Positions 13,267 to 24,445 of a stretch of DNA of 64,000 nt are shown here, piece after piece; the first letter of the stretch is position 1, and every line of letters starts with the position of its first letter. Position numbers and translations under genes: made by a program. The notes beneath the pieces are model-generated. The model was not told the DNA's origin, did not search any database, and worked only from the letters and a program-made list of their open reading frames with translations. The stretch covers positions 4,438,359-4,502,358 of the forward strand of contig NC_087075.1 of assembly GCF_026151205.1 (NCBI RefSeq). Reading direction: 5' to 3'. This stretch comes from Bolinopsis microptera. Lineage: Eukaryota > Ctenophora > Tentaculata > Lobata > Bolinopsidae.

Positions 13267-13368
13267 TTGTCATACGTTGTATGACCCGCCGCGCACGAAG
13301 TGCGCGGCTCCCCCTGTATCGTCAGAACGATAAAGTGAAACGACCGTGGGGGTCGCAACGTGATACAA
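13267..13368. mobile_element. 102-bp GC-rich MITE with 8-bp target duplication (copy 1)
   Basis: Ends TTGTCATACGTTG on the left and, reversed, TTGTATCACGTTG on the right, with a CG-rich hairpin inside (cgcgcac...gtgcgcg). It is flanked by the exact duplication AAAATCTG (13259-13266 and 13369-13376). An 8-bp duplication is typical of the hAT superfamily. Copy 2 is at 17588-17685. Confidence 0.85.
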
Positions 13369-13446
13369 AAAATCTGTACTTCAAATCTTTATATTATCTT
13401 CACGATTACTTTAAAACTGCAAAACTAACTTATTACGAAGCATTAA

Positions 13447-13881
13447 AATTTGTAGCGCGATGCGTTACTGTGCCGCGCCGCGCACTCAATGAGGCTTCTC
13501 TGGCTAGATCGGCGCGGCGAGATGCGCTACTGTGCCGCGCCGAGCTGCCATGAATTGACATCGTCAATTAACATTAAAATCATTTCTTGGCGAGCTATTA
13601 ATTATGAGCAAATAACCATTTTTGTCAGACGCGGGTGGTGAATGGTGATTAGATTTGATTGGACCGTTCTTGGTTCTGTGAATATGCTTATACGTTTTTA
13701 ATGTATAAATAAGCTGAGTGATTGTGAACGTAAGCTATACTATACCAATGTACGTAAGCTATACTGTACCAATGTACTTTTTATGTTGATTTCGAATAAG
13801 ACCTATTAAATTACTTAGTTAATTGACGATGCCAATTCATCGCAGCTCGGCGCGGCACAGTAACGCATCGCGCTACAAATT
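13447..13881. mobile_element. GC-rich inverted repeat
   Basis: Arm 13447-13572 is matched in reverse by 13818-13881, apart from an internal duplication of about 60 bp in the left arm. Both carry the dispersed GC-rich core tgccgcgccgagctgc followed by an attgacatcgtcaa block. Related cores occur near 14575-14660, 28325-28405 and 45115-45235, all beside a gacatcg or gatgtca motif. Probably a non-autonomous DNA element family. Confidence 0.55.
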
Positions 13882-13936
13882 ACTAAGCATGTAAATCATT
13901 TTTTGACGATTTATAAGCAAGTAACAAATTTTGTGA

Positions 13937-14350
13937 GACGCGCGCACGTGACAGGCTTGTTAAACGATATTTCAGCTATTTATGCTTTAGGATTCGAGTC
14001 AGTTTTGGTTTTTAAATAATTTTAAAGACAGTATAAAGATTTAAAGTACAAATCTAAATACTTACCATAAAAATCAAAATTAGCATTTACAAATGTACAC
14101 AGAACGGTTTAAATTTAATCGCCACCTAGACGCGCGCACATGACAGGCTTGTAAAACGATATTTAACCTGTTTATGCTTTAGGATAAAAATTAGTTTTGG
14201 TTTTAAAGCAATTATAAAGCTAATATTATTTATTAGCTAATATTATTTATTAACTTTATTATTATTATGTTTATATAAAGATTTAAAGTACAAATTTGAG
14301 TTACCATTCAAATTGAAATCATGGCATTTACAAATGTGCACAGAACAGTC
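13937..14350. repeat. Diverged tandem duplication, period about 190 bp
   Basis: The block starting gacgcgcgcacgtgacaggc (13937) recurs at about 14128 in the same order: gacaggcttgt, acgatattt, tatgctttaggat, tttaaagtacaaat, then catttacaaatgt. The copies differ by many substitutions and small indels, so the duplication is old. Confidence 0.65.
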
Positions 14351-14354
14351 GAAA

Positions 14355-14452
14355 TTTACCTGAGGACCCCAGGCTATTATGTTCATTAACATAATAAAGA
14401 TTTAACCGAATAAAGATTTGGCGGAATGACAGGCTGAGCGCGGCCCAGTAAA
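14355..14452 (-). repeat. Dispersed repeat, cctgtcattccgcc family
   Basis: Shares the ordered blocks gggccgcgctcagcctgtca and aggtccccagg with 53228-53312 (opposite strand) and, more loosely, with 55838-55940 and 16785-16840. Short and widely scattered, so likely a MITE or SINE remnant. No terminal repeats could be fixed. Confidence 0.5.
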
Positions 14453-14659
14453 GTCGAAATCTAATCCATAATCGTGACGGTGACTTTGCTTTGGTTTTTA
14501 TGATTTTGCAGCTGAACAAAACAGTTTTACATAAACCCTTATTCCAATTTTAACCCGCCTAACCTTGGAGGACTTCGCCGCTTCGACGCGCCGCGCAAAC
14601 TAGCATTCTTGTTTCGCAGAGCAACGATCTGGAAGGGTTGACATCGTCAATCAAGCCTA

Positions 14660-15350
14660 ACCATGCATAACCCGGCCCGAAGCTGTCCAAAACCCTAACC
14701 TCAACCCTAATATAACCCGAGCTTGGCCCTAGTACGTAAACAAGTATAGCCTAAACATTGTTTAGGCTAAACAAAAAATTCATATGTTTCACTAGCCTGT
14801 CACATTTTACCTGCCCAAACATAGCTTGGCGTATTTAAAGTTAAACCTTTTCAAACGCGCAAGCGGGCGCGTTTTTGCGATTTTACAATCCATGCAATCA
14901 GCAATGCAATATAATCAAATTTAACAATGATCTAACTCAGTGCACGGCTTTTGTATCGTATACGTTCAACGTTACTTGTTTACAATTGGTGGTTAGCGCA
15001 TTGTGCACAGTGCACAGGCAGTGCACGTGATATTTTTTGAGGTTGCAATTGATTAATTATAAATGATTAAATTAAGTACAGTAAATATGCTGGTCACTCG
15101 CGCAATATAAAAGCATTCGTTCAATCAAGAGTTTAAATTCCCAAATAGTCAGACTGAGCAGGTTGAGCTGTAGTAAAACACAGTACTGAGGTGTTAAAAC
15201 ATTTCATTACTATCTTCAGTAACATCCTGAATCAGAAACTCGGTAATATCAGTTCCTACAAAGTGTAACATTGGAAATGAAATGACACAACTAAAAACGA
15301 TACCTATGAATATTTTTAAAAACATAACTTTTGTGCCCCAATGCAATGGA
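14660..15350. other. Gene-free stretch
   Basis: AT-rich with short aaccctaa-like runs near 14690 and a tgcacag/gtgcac-rich segment near 15000. Nothing coding is seen. Confidence 0.3.
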
Positions 15351-15356
15351 AAACCT

Positions 15357-16271
15357 TTAAGATAAATCCAATAATGGGATCCCAAACGGGTCCACGGCAT
15401 TGAGCCCCAATGGACGTATAGTTCTTAGTTTCTGAATATAACGGTGTTCATCCACTTCTAGAGTTCTTGGGCTACTATTACTGAGAATTGACACTTTATA
15501 AGCATGGTTGAAATTGTCACGTTGTTTCATGTTATGAACTTCTACAAGGTGTTTGCCCAAGCTGAATCCGTCGTCGTTTTCTTCAGGGACAAACGTATTG
15601 TCCGAAATGAGTTTGTAGTAATGGGCGCGATGTTCGTTTACTCGTGCCCTTAGGGGCTGCACCGTTCTTCCTACATAACACATATTACAAAGTTGGCAAC
15701 TGAAGATGTATACAACATTGTAGCTGACACATGTACCAGACACTGCTTTGGCTCGCTGTCCATTGACTGTTATTGATGGATGTGGAGATATGATGTTACA
15801 GGTACCGCAGTGTCTGCCCCCACATGGTCTTGTGTGAGGTTGGGTTAAGTCATCCGCAAACTGTTTTGCTTTGACTAACTTCCTTCTAAATGATGTTCCA
15901 GTACGTCTGACGAATTTGAAGATAGGGCGTGATGTACTGGCTCTAGATGATATTGGGGAGCCTGGGGTGTTTCCACTTGTATGGGAACCAGATAATCCTG
16001 AGAAGCTCCTGGTTCTACTGAGTTCTGGTTCCAATCTTTTTACCGATTCAACTAACTCTTGATCGCTGCCAAATGTTGAAATAACGCGGACTGCTGGTTC
16101 TGGAGACTTTGGCATTCGTTCAATATAAAGTAGGGGGTGCACGATAAAAATAAACTTGCTCAGATTTTTTAAATTTGTGTACCATTGTTTTCTAGAGACT
16201 GTGAGAATTTTCACAGTACCAAATTTTTCATATTTTTTTGGAATGATCAGTGAGTTTTGCCTAGGTGCCAT
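15357..16271 (-). CDS. Penelope-like element, C-terminal GIY-YIG endonuclease part
   Basis: An open 304-residue frame. Its C-terminal half is the endonuclease of Penelope-like retroelements, which nicks target DNA for reverse transcription: HCGTC (about 153-157), then VVYIFSCQLCNMCYVGRT (the GIY-YIG core with a CxxC zinc-binding pair), ARVNEHRAH (catalytic Arg and following His residues), LGKHLVEVH (the family's H-x-H pair) and EVDEHRYIQKLRTIRPLGLN, the usual closing motif. Residues 55-140 look like the linker between reverse transcriptase and endonuclease (HPLL, RVISTFGSDQEL). No reverse transcriptase is found upstream on this strand, so the copy is 5'-truncated, the usual fate of such elements. 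The starting Met is simply the first in the open frame. A host gene with a GIY-YIG domain is less likely. Confidence 0.75.
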   Translation of the reverse strand: MAPRQNSLIIPKKYEKFGTVKILTVSRKQWYTNLKNLSKFIFIVHPLLYIERMPKSPEPAVRVISTFGSDQELVESVKRLEPELSRTRSFSGLSGSHTSGNTPGSPISSRASTSRPIFKFVRRTGTSFRRKLVKAKQFADDLTQPHTRPCGGRHCGTCNIISPHPSITVNGQRAKAVSGTCVSYNVVYIFSCQLCNMCYVGRTVQPLRARVNEHRAHYYKLISDNTFVPEENDDGFSLGKHLVEVHNMKQRDNFNHAYKVSILSNSSPRTLEVDEHRYIQKLRTIRPLGLNAVDPFGIPLLDLS

Positions 16272-16656
16272 ATTTGATGGTGCGCGGCTTTTGGAGCAAA
16301 ATTAGGTGTAAAACTTGCGTAATTTGACCAAATTCGTTGATTTTTGTCGTATCATTTTATCATATCTTCCAATCTTCGGTTCCTGAACATGAATCATGCT
16401 GAAAATTTGTCAGAACCTTCCAATCATACTTAACTACCGAACCTAATTTAGTTGTGAGAGATTGGCCTTGATCATTGACTAAGAGGTCTAAAAATGACAA
16501 AATAGGTATAAATTCGTTGATAACTCAAATTATGACCATCGAAATTGCTCAAACTAATTTAGGTTCAGTAGAACATAAATGTTTACGTACGCTGACCAAA
16601 TTTCAACAAAATTGTTATAATTATATGGGAAGTATTATAACTTTTTGATTGTATCC

Positions 16657-16755
16657 GAAATAATGTGCTGGCCGAAATACGAGCTAAAAAACCATTCAAT
16701 GGTCAGCGCGTGCGTCTTACGGTCGATGGCGCACTGCCTATATAAAGTATTCGCA
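16657..16755 (+). repeat. Dispersed repeat, gtgctggccgaaat family (copy 1)
   Basis: Contains gtgctggccgaaat, gctaaaaaaccat and gtcgatggcgcactgcct in order. The same blocks occur at 29238-29462 (intron of the multidomain gene) and 57072-57224 (just upstream of the GPI-type gene). Ends and class are unknown. Confidence 0.65.
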
Positions 16756-17439
16756 CTTTTTTTCAGTGCGTAATTCACTCAGCCCAAATAAAAATTAAGC
16801 GACCAAATGACAGGATGAGCGACGCCCAATAAAAGTTCATTGTTAATACCCAATAATGAATAAAAGTTAATGTCCCAAAAAGTTTTATTTTGGGAAAAAT
16901 ATAAAATTGCAAATTTAACAATTTGTAAATTTTTGTGCTTTGATTTTCTGAATCGTGTTACGTGGGAAGTGGAACTTTCGAAAATAAAACAAACTCCAGT
17001 TTTCAACAAAATATTCGTCTCGCAAATTAAAAGTTATAAAAGCATAATTTGAGACAACGTAGGTTTTGAGTTATCTCAAAAAGTCTTCTTTCGGGCCAAA
17101 TAGAAGCTTGCAACTTTAACTATAAGTATAACTTTGCGGATTCCCGTCTTTTGATCTTCCGAATTGTGTCACGACCACGTGCCATGCAGCGTGCTCAATG
17201 AAATGTGGAATGTGCCGAGCGTACTTAATTGTTAATGTTGCGCGCGAACTCAAACCGGCTGTTAAAAATACAATTTCTATCAGTATCTAGCAAGCCTTCT
17301 GGGTTGGCCGCCGGCCGGCTTGAACATCGAAATGTTTTAACTGTTAAGCATGCAATCAGTAAACTTAAGCGCTCGTGCAAGCATGAACTAGATGTGAAGA
17401 CGCAATAACCTTTTAATTTAATTTAATAACACACTCAGC

Positions 17440-18150
17440 CACGCCAGTAAGGTTTGCAGGGAAGACCCTAAAATAAATTCTCCAGATCCTCCAGTCTTAA
17501 CCTTAAATTTGACATAACTGACATGAAACTCACAATTCCTCAACCTGAGACTACAGCTTGCCATTTTTGAGAATAAAGCAAATTGAGTTGTCATACGTTG
17601 TATGACCCGCCGCGCACGAGTGCGCGGCTCCCCCTGTATCGTCAGGACCATAGTGAGACGCCGTGGGGGTCGCAACGTGATACAAAAATTGAGGATGTTC
17701 AAAGGGTGCAAAATGTTCAGCTCGACAAATTACCGAAAGAAACTTATTCGTAGGCCCTAAAATGACTCCTAGAGATCCAGTCTTTGAATCTGAACCTTAA
17801 ATTTGACATAACTATTATTCACTATAATACTAGCTCAAGTAGCTCTGATAGTGATACGTCGGAATAAAACCTGTAAGAGTAAGACTGGCCTCCAGCTCGT
17901 TATTTTAAAGATTCAAGCAAATCACGGACGTTCAAAGGGTGCAGGATGTTCAGCTCGTCAAATTACCGAAGGAAACTTATTCGTAGGCGATAAAATGACT
18001 CCTACAGATCCAGTTTTAACCTTCAATTTGACATAACTCACCCGCTGAAGTAGCTTTGGTACGTCCGACTTGTAAGACTGGCCCACAGATCGCAATTTTT
18101 GAGATTCAAGCAAATCGAGGATGTTCAAAGGGTGCAGGATCTATCTAGTC
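17440..18150. repeat. Diverged tandem repeat, about 190-235 bp
   Basis: The block gttcaaagggtgcaggat with aaattaccgaa, aaacttattcgtaggc and atttgacataact recurs with starts near 17692, 17927 and 18117, and a partial copy lies at 17440-17587. Units differ in length and sequence. A MITE (17588-17685) has landed in the first full unit. Confidence 0.7.
17588..17685. mobile_element. 98-bp GC-rich MITE with 8-bp target duplication (copy 2)
   Basis: Same family as 13267-13368: tips TTGTCATACGTTG and, reversed, TTGTATCACGTTG. The exact duplication AAATTGAG lies at 17580-17587 and 17686-17693. The neighbouring tandem units show the empty site (caaatcgaggatg), which confirms the insertion ends. Confidence 0.88.
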
Positions 18151-18159
18151 CCCCTATCT

Positions 18160-19100
18160 AGTCTTAATCTTTGTTCAATTTTTGATGATTTATTAGTAAC
18201 GCCAATGTATTAATTATATGAAAATTGAAGAATATGATACACCTCTTTTATTTTCCATCGTATACTTTTCATTTGAGCAGTGGTTAAATTGAAACCCTGA
18301 TCCGTATATTTTATTTAAGTATCTACCTAGTTTTAGTATCGATAAACATTTCAACTTGGTTTTCGAGTTAAGTGCTACTGAATCATTTCATTGATTGACA
18401 TCTTAAAGAACATTTTTGATAATATAAGAATATCTATGTTGCCTTATTACCATTTTTCAACCTTATTTAAAATGGACTGTTTCATTTCGTAACAGGAAAA
18501 ACGCTAAAATAGTGAAATCAACTTATAAAACACGTCCTGTCTGATGACAATAAGTTGTAAATCTATAATGTAAATTTGTAATTGATAAAGAATGTGCAAT
18601 ATACATAGATTTAAATTATCAAATCGTTTTTAGGACTCTCACATCTTCTGGGCTTTCTGAATGTTGAAATATGCATATTTAATCCAAGAACCCAGGACCC
18701 TTGGGATACTAACATTTGGTCCAGCATTAGAATACACGCGAGTTAATCTTCATCTCGGGTCTTACTTTTGAATATTGATTAACTAAACTTGAGAAAAGAG
18801 ACTAAATTCTTGACTAAATTACTCTCCTCGGTGATAGTCCACGTCCTTGAGCCGGTTCCATATCATGCACCCATATCTTATAGTCACCTAACAATAGATC
18901 TGTAATTTTATTCACGGGGGATTGAGCTTACCAACATTTCGTAGGCAAAGTCAACGCCCTAAAATTTGAATATTCAAAAACTCGACTATTTGAAATGGCA
19001 GAAAATATAAAACTGATGATCCAAGCTAGACTCTAGAAAGCAACAAATTTGAAACTTATAGAAAAGCAAGGTTCAATGAAGGGTTGGTATTAACAGGAAA
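18160..19100. other. Gene-free stretch
   Basis: AT-rich; no exon, repeat family or inverted repeat recognised. Confidence 0.3.
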
Positions 19101-19109
19101 GCACTAAGC

Positions 19110-19256
19110 AGCCAGTACAGCCAGTACAGCCAGTACAGCCAGTACAGCCAGTACAGCCAGTACAGCCAGTACAGCCAGTACAGCCAGTACAGCCAGTACA
19201 GCCAGTACAGCCAGTACAGCCAGTACAGCCAGTACAGCCAGTACAGCCAGTACAGG
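19110..19256. repeat. 9-bp microsatellite (CAGTACAGC)n
   Basis: About 16 nearly perfect 9-bp units. On the minus strand the unit reads Cys-Thr-Gly repeats in a 64-residue frame, but this is a by-product of a period divisible by three. Confidence 0.95.
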
Positions 19257-19259
19257 CTC

Positions 19260-20690
19260 TACAAAATGATATTAGATTGAGCAAAATGAAAATTGTTGAT
19301 TAATTGAGGTTCTACATATTCTATGTGATTCAAAAAATAATGCAACGTTATAAGTTTTCCTATTAATATAATTAAGACGTCGTTTAAAAGTACAACGTAT
19401 TAATTTTGGTGATCCGTACTTGGGTTTTTGACACAAGTCCTATAAGTATACCGCAGATCTAGTGTCATCACCTAATAAAAAATATTGTCCATAATTTGAT
19501 AAAAACAGTAATAATAATTAATAATATTAATAACATGGTGCAAAACGTTTGAAATACCTTGGCCCCATGTACGTGATGCGGCAACTTCCTTTTAGGATTT
19601 GCGTTTTCTCCCCGGCCCCGGCTAATTAACACATTTTTGCTGGGATTTTCCCAGATTATTTTGTGTAATTAACTGGTTATTTCCAGGTTAAAAACTCGAA
19701 GATTTTGCTCAAAAATTCATAGAATTTAAGTTAAAATTTTAAAAGATTGTGATAAACAAAATGAATGTATCAATAATTCATGCATGTAACATGATTTGAG
19801 ATTATCAAAAGATTTAAGTTTAACGTCAACCTCGAGTACTAGAAAAATCGAAATTGAGTGAACAAATTCCGGCCCTGGCCCCGGCTAAATTCACCTAAAT
19901 ATCCCGGCCCCGTCGAACTTCCGAACTCCCGGCCTCAGCATATCGTTTTTGAATATTAACCGGTCATGGTGAAATGTCGTCCCCGGTCGATCCCTGCAAT
20001 GAACACGATCAACATACCCCGGTACTCTCCTCCCTATTTTAAAATACTCTCATCAGCACGTCTTGTTATTAATTGTGATGCGATTAAATTATCATTTCTA
20101 CTTTCAGACTGAGTTTAACTGGTGACTTATCTCCTATTTGATAAATACAACAATATCCGTGTAACAATGGGAGTATCAAACTCGCTAACGGGTTAAATAT
20201 CAGTTACTATAATATGATTTTAATTAAACTTTTAATTGTGCCCTATTTTCTATAATTTTGTTACCAGTGCGGTTATCGGTTTGGTGAGAATTCTGGTATG
20301 TTCCTAATTTCATTAACATAATACGAGGGTCATCGATCTCCCACAAGCCGTTCAGCAATGAGCTATCTTGTGTTAATCGTCGATTACCCATCGGGAAACA
20401 ATACTTGCCCAAAATCTCACCTTCAAGCTTTGACATCTTTTACATTATTTCTTAAGCTTATATCAAAGGTCCCCCTCCAAGTCTCACAAGCTATTGACTT
20501 ATTCAGTGGTAGGTTGCCTGGTATCTCTCAAGTCATCAGGTTATTCGGCTATAACTCTTCTACGGAAAGAGATAACCCAGTGCAGACCTGACCAACGTTC
20601 ATCACGTGACACACTTGAATCACGCAGCACACATGAGATTTATAATATGATCGGGTAGAGACCGTGCTCTCATTTTAGGGTAGCACAATT
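19260..20690. other. Gene-free stretch
   Basis: No supported gene. Two overlapping frames at 20224-20436 (minus) and 20358-20591 (plus) have near-normal composition but no signature or splice support, and at most one could be real. Confidence 0.3.
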
Positions 20691-20714
20691 TTATTTGCTG
20701 CTTCAAGAGCTTAC

Positions 20715-21115
20715 TGTACAGTGTATAAGTAAGGGAGTCAGCGCTAGCTATGTGAACCTGATAGTTTGCGGTAGCTTTAGCGCTAGTTTGAAGAGCCTGC
20801 GATATTCGATAGCTATCGCTAACTAACGCTAGCTAGCGCTAATTATCGTAAAATATCGAACTACAATTTTTCTACTCGTCAGCTTACAGCTAGCGCAGGC
20901 GTCAGTTTCTGCGATATTACTCGTTAAAACAATTATACTTATACTCTTATAGAGTTATAGTATTATTACTGACGCTAACCAGCACTGTCACTAGATGACA
21001 ATCGATATAATCGCAAAATTCTATTTCGATATAGAAATAAATCTAGCGATAATTATATTCCGACAACTAGCGCTAGATATAAGTTATTAAGCGATAGCTA
21101 TCATATTTACTTACT
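20715..21115. repeat. Palindrome-rich tract (gctagc / gatagctatc)
   Basis: Many overlapping copies of agcgctagc, gatagctatcgc and cgatat, each self-complementary, within 400 bp. It looks like a short MITE built of small hairpins, but I could not place terminal repeats or a target duplication. Confidence 0.4.
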
Positions 21116-21117
21116 CC

Positions 21118-21549
21118 ACTTTACTTTACGTTGTTAAGCTGCAATTAGGCAGCAGGGTCATCTATGAAAACCACCCTTTTTCTTTTACTTCGGACATCCA
21201 TGGCCGGCACCAACACTAACAGGAACCCGAAGGGTCAATAACTGTAAAGTTAAAGGCCAGCGACGGTTAAGGTATTATACCACACTTTCTTCGCCCGTGG
21301 CTCCGCTGTGTAGATCACGTACAGCTCCTCATTTAACCCTCACACACGATTTCTCGAGTATTCGGCTGAGTAGACCGAGGGGCTGCATAGGTCCACCGTC
21401 CATCGGAACCCTTCGCAGAGCAGCAACGCCGCTCACCCCATGGCTAGTGGCACAGGCGGGGATCGAACCCGCAACCTCGTGATTGAGCAGCATATCACGA
21501 GTAAGGCAGGTCGACTAACGTAAACGAACTACGCCACTAAGCCACTATA
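21118..21549 (-). mobile_element. tRNA-derived SINE
   Basis: Read on the minus strand, the head at about 21549-21450 looks like a tRNA: an A-box-like TGGCGTAGTTCG (about 21524-21536) and a perfect B-box GGTTCGATCC inside a paired T-arm, gcggg...cccgc (21456-21472). The acceptor stem does not pair and an anticodon arm is not clear, so this is not a working tRNA gene. An unrelated body of about 300 bp follows. Such elements are transcribed by RNA polymerase III and moved by a partner LINE. The 3' end near 21118 is approximate. Confidence 0.72.
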
Positions 21550-21559
21550 GTCTAATATT

Positions 21560-22383
21560 CTGCCGTTTTCTGACAAAAGCGCTTATATTTTATTAAATAC
21601 ACCATGGTTCATTTTGTGCAAATTGAATTTAAAGATTTCAGTTCTGCAATTGCTCTGGGCTGGATGTTGTAAAATTTAAACTGCGCCTAATTATATGTTT
21701 TTAAGGTGCTTTGTCGACTTTTGAGACTTATGACAAGATTTTGACATCATCTTAACTTCTCGGAAAGTGCCTCAAAATCACAACTTATAGTTTGAATTTC
21801 TTAGAAAAGTGCTTTAGTACAGCCACATCGGCAGAAACTGCATCTTTTGATGAAAATGACCCGTTCAGACCATTGGTCATCGAAAATATGACAACAAATT
21901 AGTCTAAAACTATTGTGATGAAACACCATGGTTGTAATATTGGGACACGCTGAAACAAAAAATTTGAAATTGAAAATGTCGTTTTCTCAGAAAAGTGATT
22001 AATGATTAAGTGCACCAACATTAGTAGTGGGATCAATTTTATCTGCAAACTGAAACATTCTGTCCTAAAATTTTACGACAAATTGATTGGTGATACTTAA
22101 GAACACGAAAACACTCCCTCCTCCCGGGGGATTATATTTATAAAATAGTGGCAACGATCAGCGGAAATGAAACTTTGCAATTCCTTAATGCTGATAAAAT
22201 TTCGAATCGGAATTATACATTTCGACGCTTGTTTTGACGAGGAGAGATTGGTGATTGTACGGGTTACTTTTCTTATTAGAAATTAAATTAAGATGAGGCT
22301 TTGATTCTCATATACGACAAGGTGTTTGCGTATTATTGATGATACTTGATATCGTAACGCGCAAGGCAAAGAAAAACAATTGA
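21560..22383. repeat. 0.8-kb dispersed repeat (copy 1)
   Basis: Matches 45743-46564 in the same direction for its whole length, from ctgccgtttt to gaaaaaca followed by tgac, with scattered substitutions and indels. Shared landmarks include gactttgtcgac-like ctttgtcgac, agccacatcggcagaaact and gacgaggagagattggtgat. No coding capacity or terminal repeats are seen, so the class is unknown. Confidence 0.75.
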
Positions 22384-22615
22384 CCCTAACCGGATCAATC
22401 TCTTTTCTTTCTGCCGCAGAAATGGAGTAGAACGAAAGGAAACCTCGTTTCCTTCCGGTCTGTAAAGAAAAGCTCGTTGTAACCCTCGTTGTACTCTGAT
22501 TTCCATTCCATTTGGACTGAGCCACGCTGAAACCTGATAACCTTCACCTTCTCGAGCAGTGGTCTTTCTGTTTTTCATCGGTTGCTTGTCCCATATGACC
22601 TTGGCCAAGAATTAA

Positions 22616-23901
22616 AGGATGAGGGGACCTTAGAATTTACTTCCAAATATTCGCGTTTAAGTCCTGTGAAAGTGTGTAGAATCAAAAAATACGCCGGACT
22701 GTGAAATCGATAATTCGTGCAATATCACGCCGCGCTCCTATTGGCTGATAGCAATTTTGGGCTGTGACGTCACTTATGTGTTAAGACCAACGTGCGCGCG
22801 CACCCTTTGCTCGTGTCAACATTTTGTTCTGTTCTGTTTTAATTACGTCGTGTTACCTTTGGCGTTTGCGAGAGCGGTATCTTTGGTTGCACTGAATTAG
22901 TCTAAGTTACGAATAATTCTCTTTAATAATAATAGTTAAATGTAACTCAGAAAGGCTTTCTTGTAGTTGTAGTAGGTATTTCTATTTATAAATAGCTAAG
23001 ATAAGTAGCATCCGCTAACTAAACCACAAACTGCTATTTTGTTTTGACTTGTTTGAAACCCGATATGGACACAATTAAAAAGAATGTATGATGTAGTAGA
23101 AGACATTTTACTAGCTGGCCCTTGGCGCCTCTAGTCCTATCTGAGTACGCACGTGCGGTTTGACACTGCGCGTGTACCGGCCTTTAGTTGTACACTCATT
23201 TATAATTTACCGTTTTAGTTTGCTGTGACTTGGGTGTAAAGCGTAACGAATGTGGATGTGTTCGTCTGCTATGCTTGGTATAATATTGCTTGGTGTAATA
23301 GTTGCAAATCTTGCTTACGTTATAAGTAGTGTCACATAGTGAGTTAGAACTTAAAAGCTTGGTGCTTGGTGCTTGTCCAACTGGAATGAAGACATGCATT
23401 TCATACCTACCCGATCCATTTTTATTAGGACCGTGTTGTGTTGATATGACATGTTGATATATCAACTGTGGTACGAAACAGGGAGTTGCTAGGTGTTACG
23501 TTGGGAGCTATAAATATACATAATTTACATACCTTTCTGTGTGACTTCAATCTTATTCCAGGTGTATCTCGGCTCATGGTTATCGTAGGGTGATAATTCT
23601 TTTTTCAACCGGTCATAAAAAGTCTCCTCTCCATTGGTTATAGGCTCGTTAGTATCGTAAATTGTTAATTTATTCTTAATTAGTAATTTAGTCGGCCCGC
23701 ACGCTCATTTTACCTGTATTTCTATATGCGCGGATCAGAGCAACTCACATAATTGACGTCACAGGTTCAAATTGTTTTGGCTGGATACCTCGGCGCGCGA
23801 ATGAAATACAACTTTGCGGATTTCACTAAAGTGGTTTATACGATTAATGTAATAAAAGGATTTGCACGAGATAAAAACTTTTTCTAAGGTCCCCTCATCC
23901 T
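22616..23901. mobile_element. TTAA-flanked DNA element, 1.29 kb
   Basis: Terminal inverted repeats of about 20 bp (AGGATGAGGGGACCTTAGAA and its complement) sit directly inside TTAA on each side (22612-22615 and 23902-23905). TTAA duplication is known for piggyBac and Kolobok elements; the purine-first tip (TTAARRR) fits Kolobok/T2-type MITEs better. Inner segments around gtgacgtcacttatgtg (left) and its looser reverse match (right, near 23755) suggest longer decayed arms. An 89-residue minus-strand frame (23196-23465) shows no transposase signature I recognise. Confidence 0.75.
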
Positions 23902-24007
23902 TTAAAGTACGAACAGGCCATAGGAACAGCTAGCAGTACACTGCTTTCGTTTTAAAGCAGCCCAAAACTACAGTGAAGCTTGACTTGGGCATTGTTTTTA
24001 ACTGGAT

Positions 24008-24300
24008 GATGATCAATCACTCTACACTCTACTATCACGTGACTCACTTAAAGTTAAAAACGTCCTCTAGATGAGGGACTATTCAAAACTCCAACCCTAA
24101 CCCTGACCCAATCCCTAACTGAAGGATCTGGATATGCTAAAACCTTAACCCTAACATGAAATTAGACCAACTTCCTTATATGGTGGTCACGCCACATGAT
24201 CGAAACAGCTTTTCGTCGATAACTCGCCAGGGGAGCATTTTAACCCTATGTTTAGGAAAAAATGTCGATGTTCGAGTGTAGATTGATTGAGCACGCTCGT
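24008..24300 (+). repeat. Dispersed repeat shared with 59780-60125
   Basis: Ordered shared blocks: aatccctaac, gaaattagaccaacttcctt, catgatcgaa, cagggaagcattt-like and ttaaccctatgt, then cgagtgta. The two copies are clearly related though diverged. The copy at 59780 lies beside the palindromic element at 58706-59769. Confidence 0.6.
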
Positions 24301-24445
24301 TTTTAACTATCCCTTGTTTAGAACTTTTATTAAATAATTATAATTATAAATATAATTGCTTTTAACCCCCTGAACTATGTCCCTCGTGCGTCCCTCTTAT
24401 GACTTATCTGTCTCTCTCATCTCAATATGTCTTCTAAAATTAGGA

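Noticed and set aside
19090-19284. Cys-Thr-Gly repeat protein on the minus strand
   Set aside because: Translation of a 9-bp microsatellite.
21450-21549. Functional tRNA gene
   Set aside because: B-box and T-arm are good, but the acceptor stem does not pair and no anticodon arm is evident; it is the head of a SINE.
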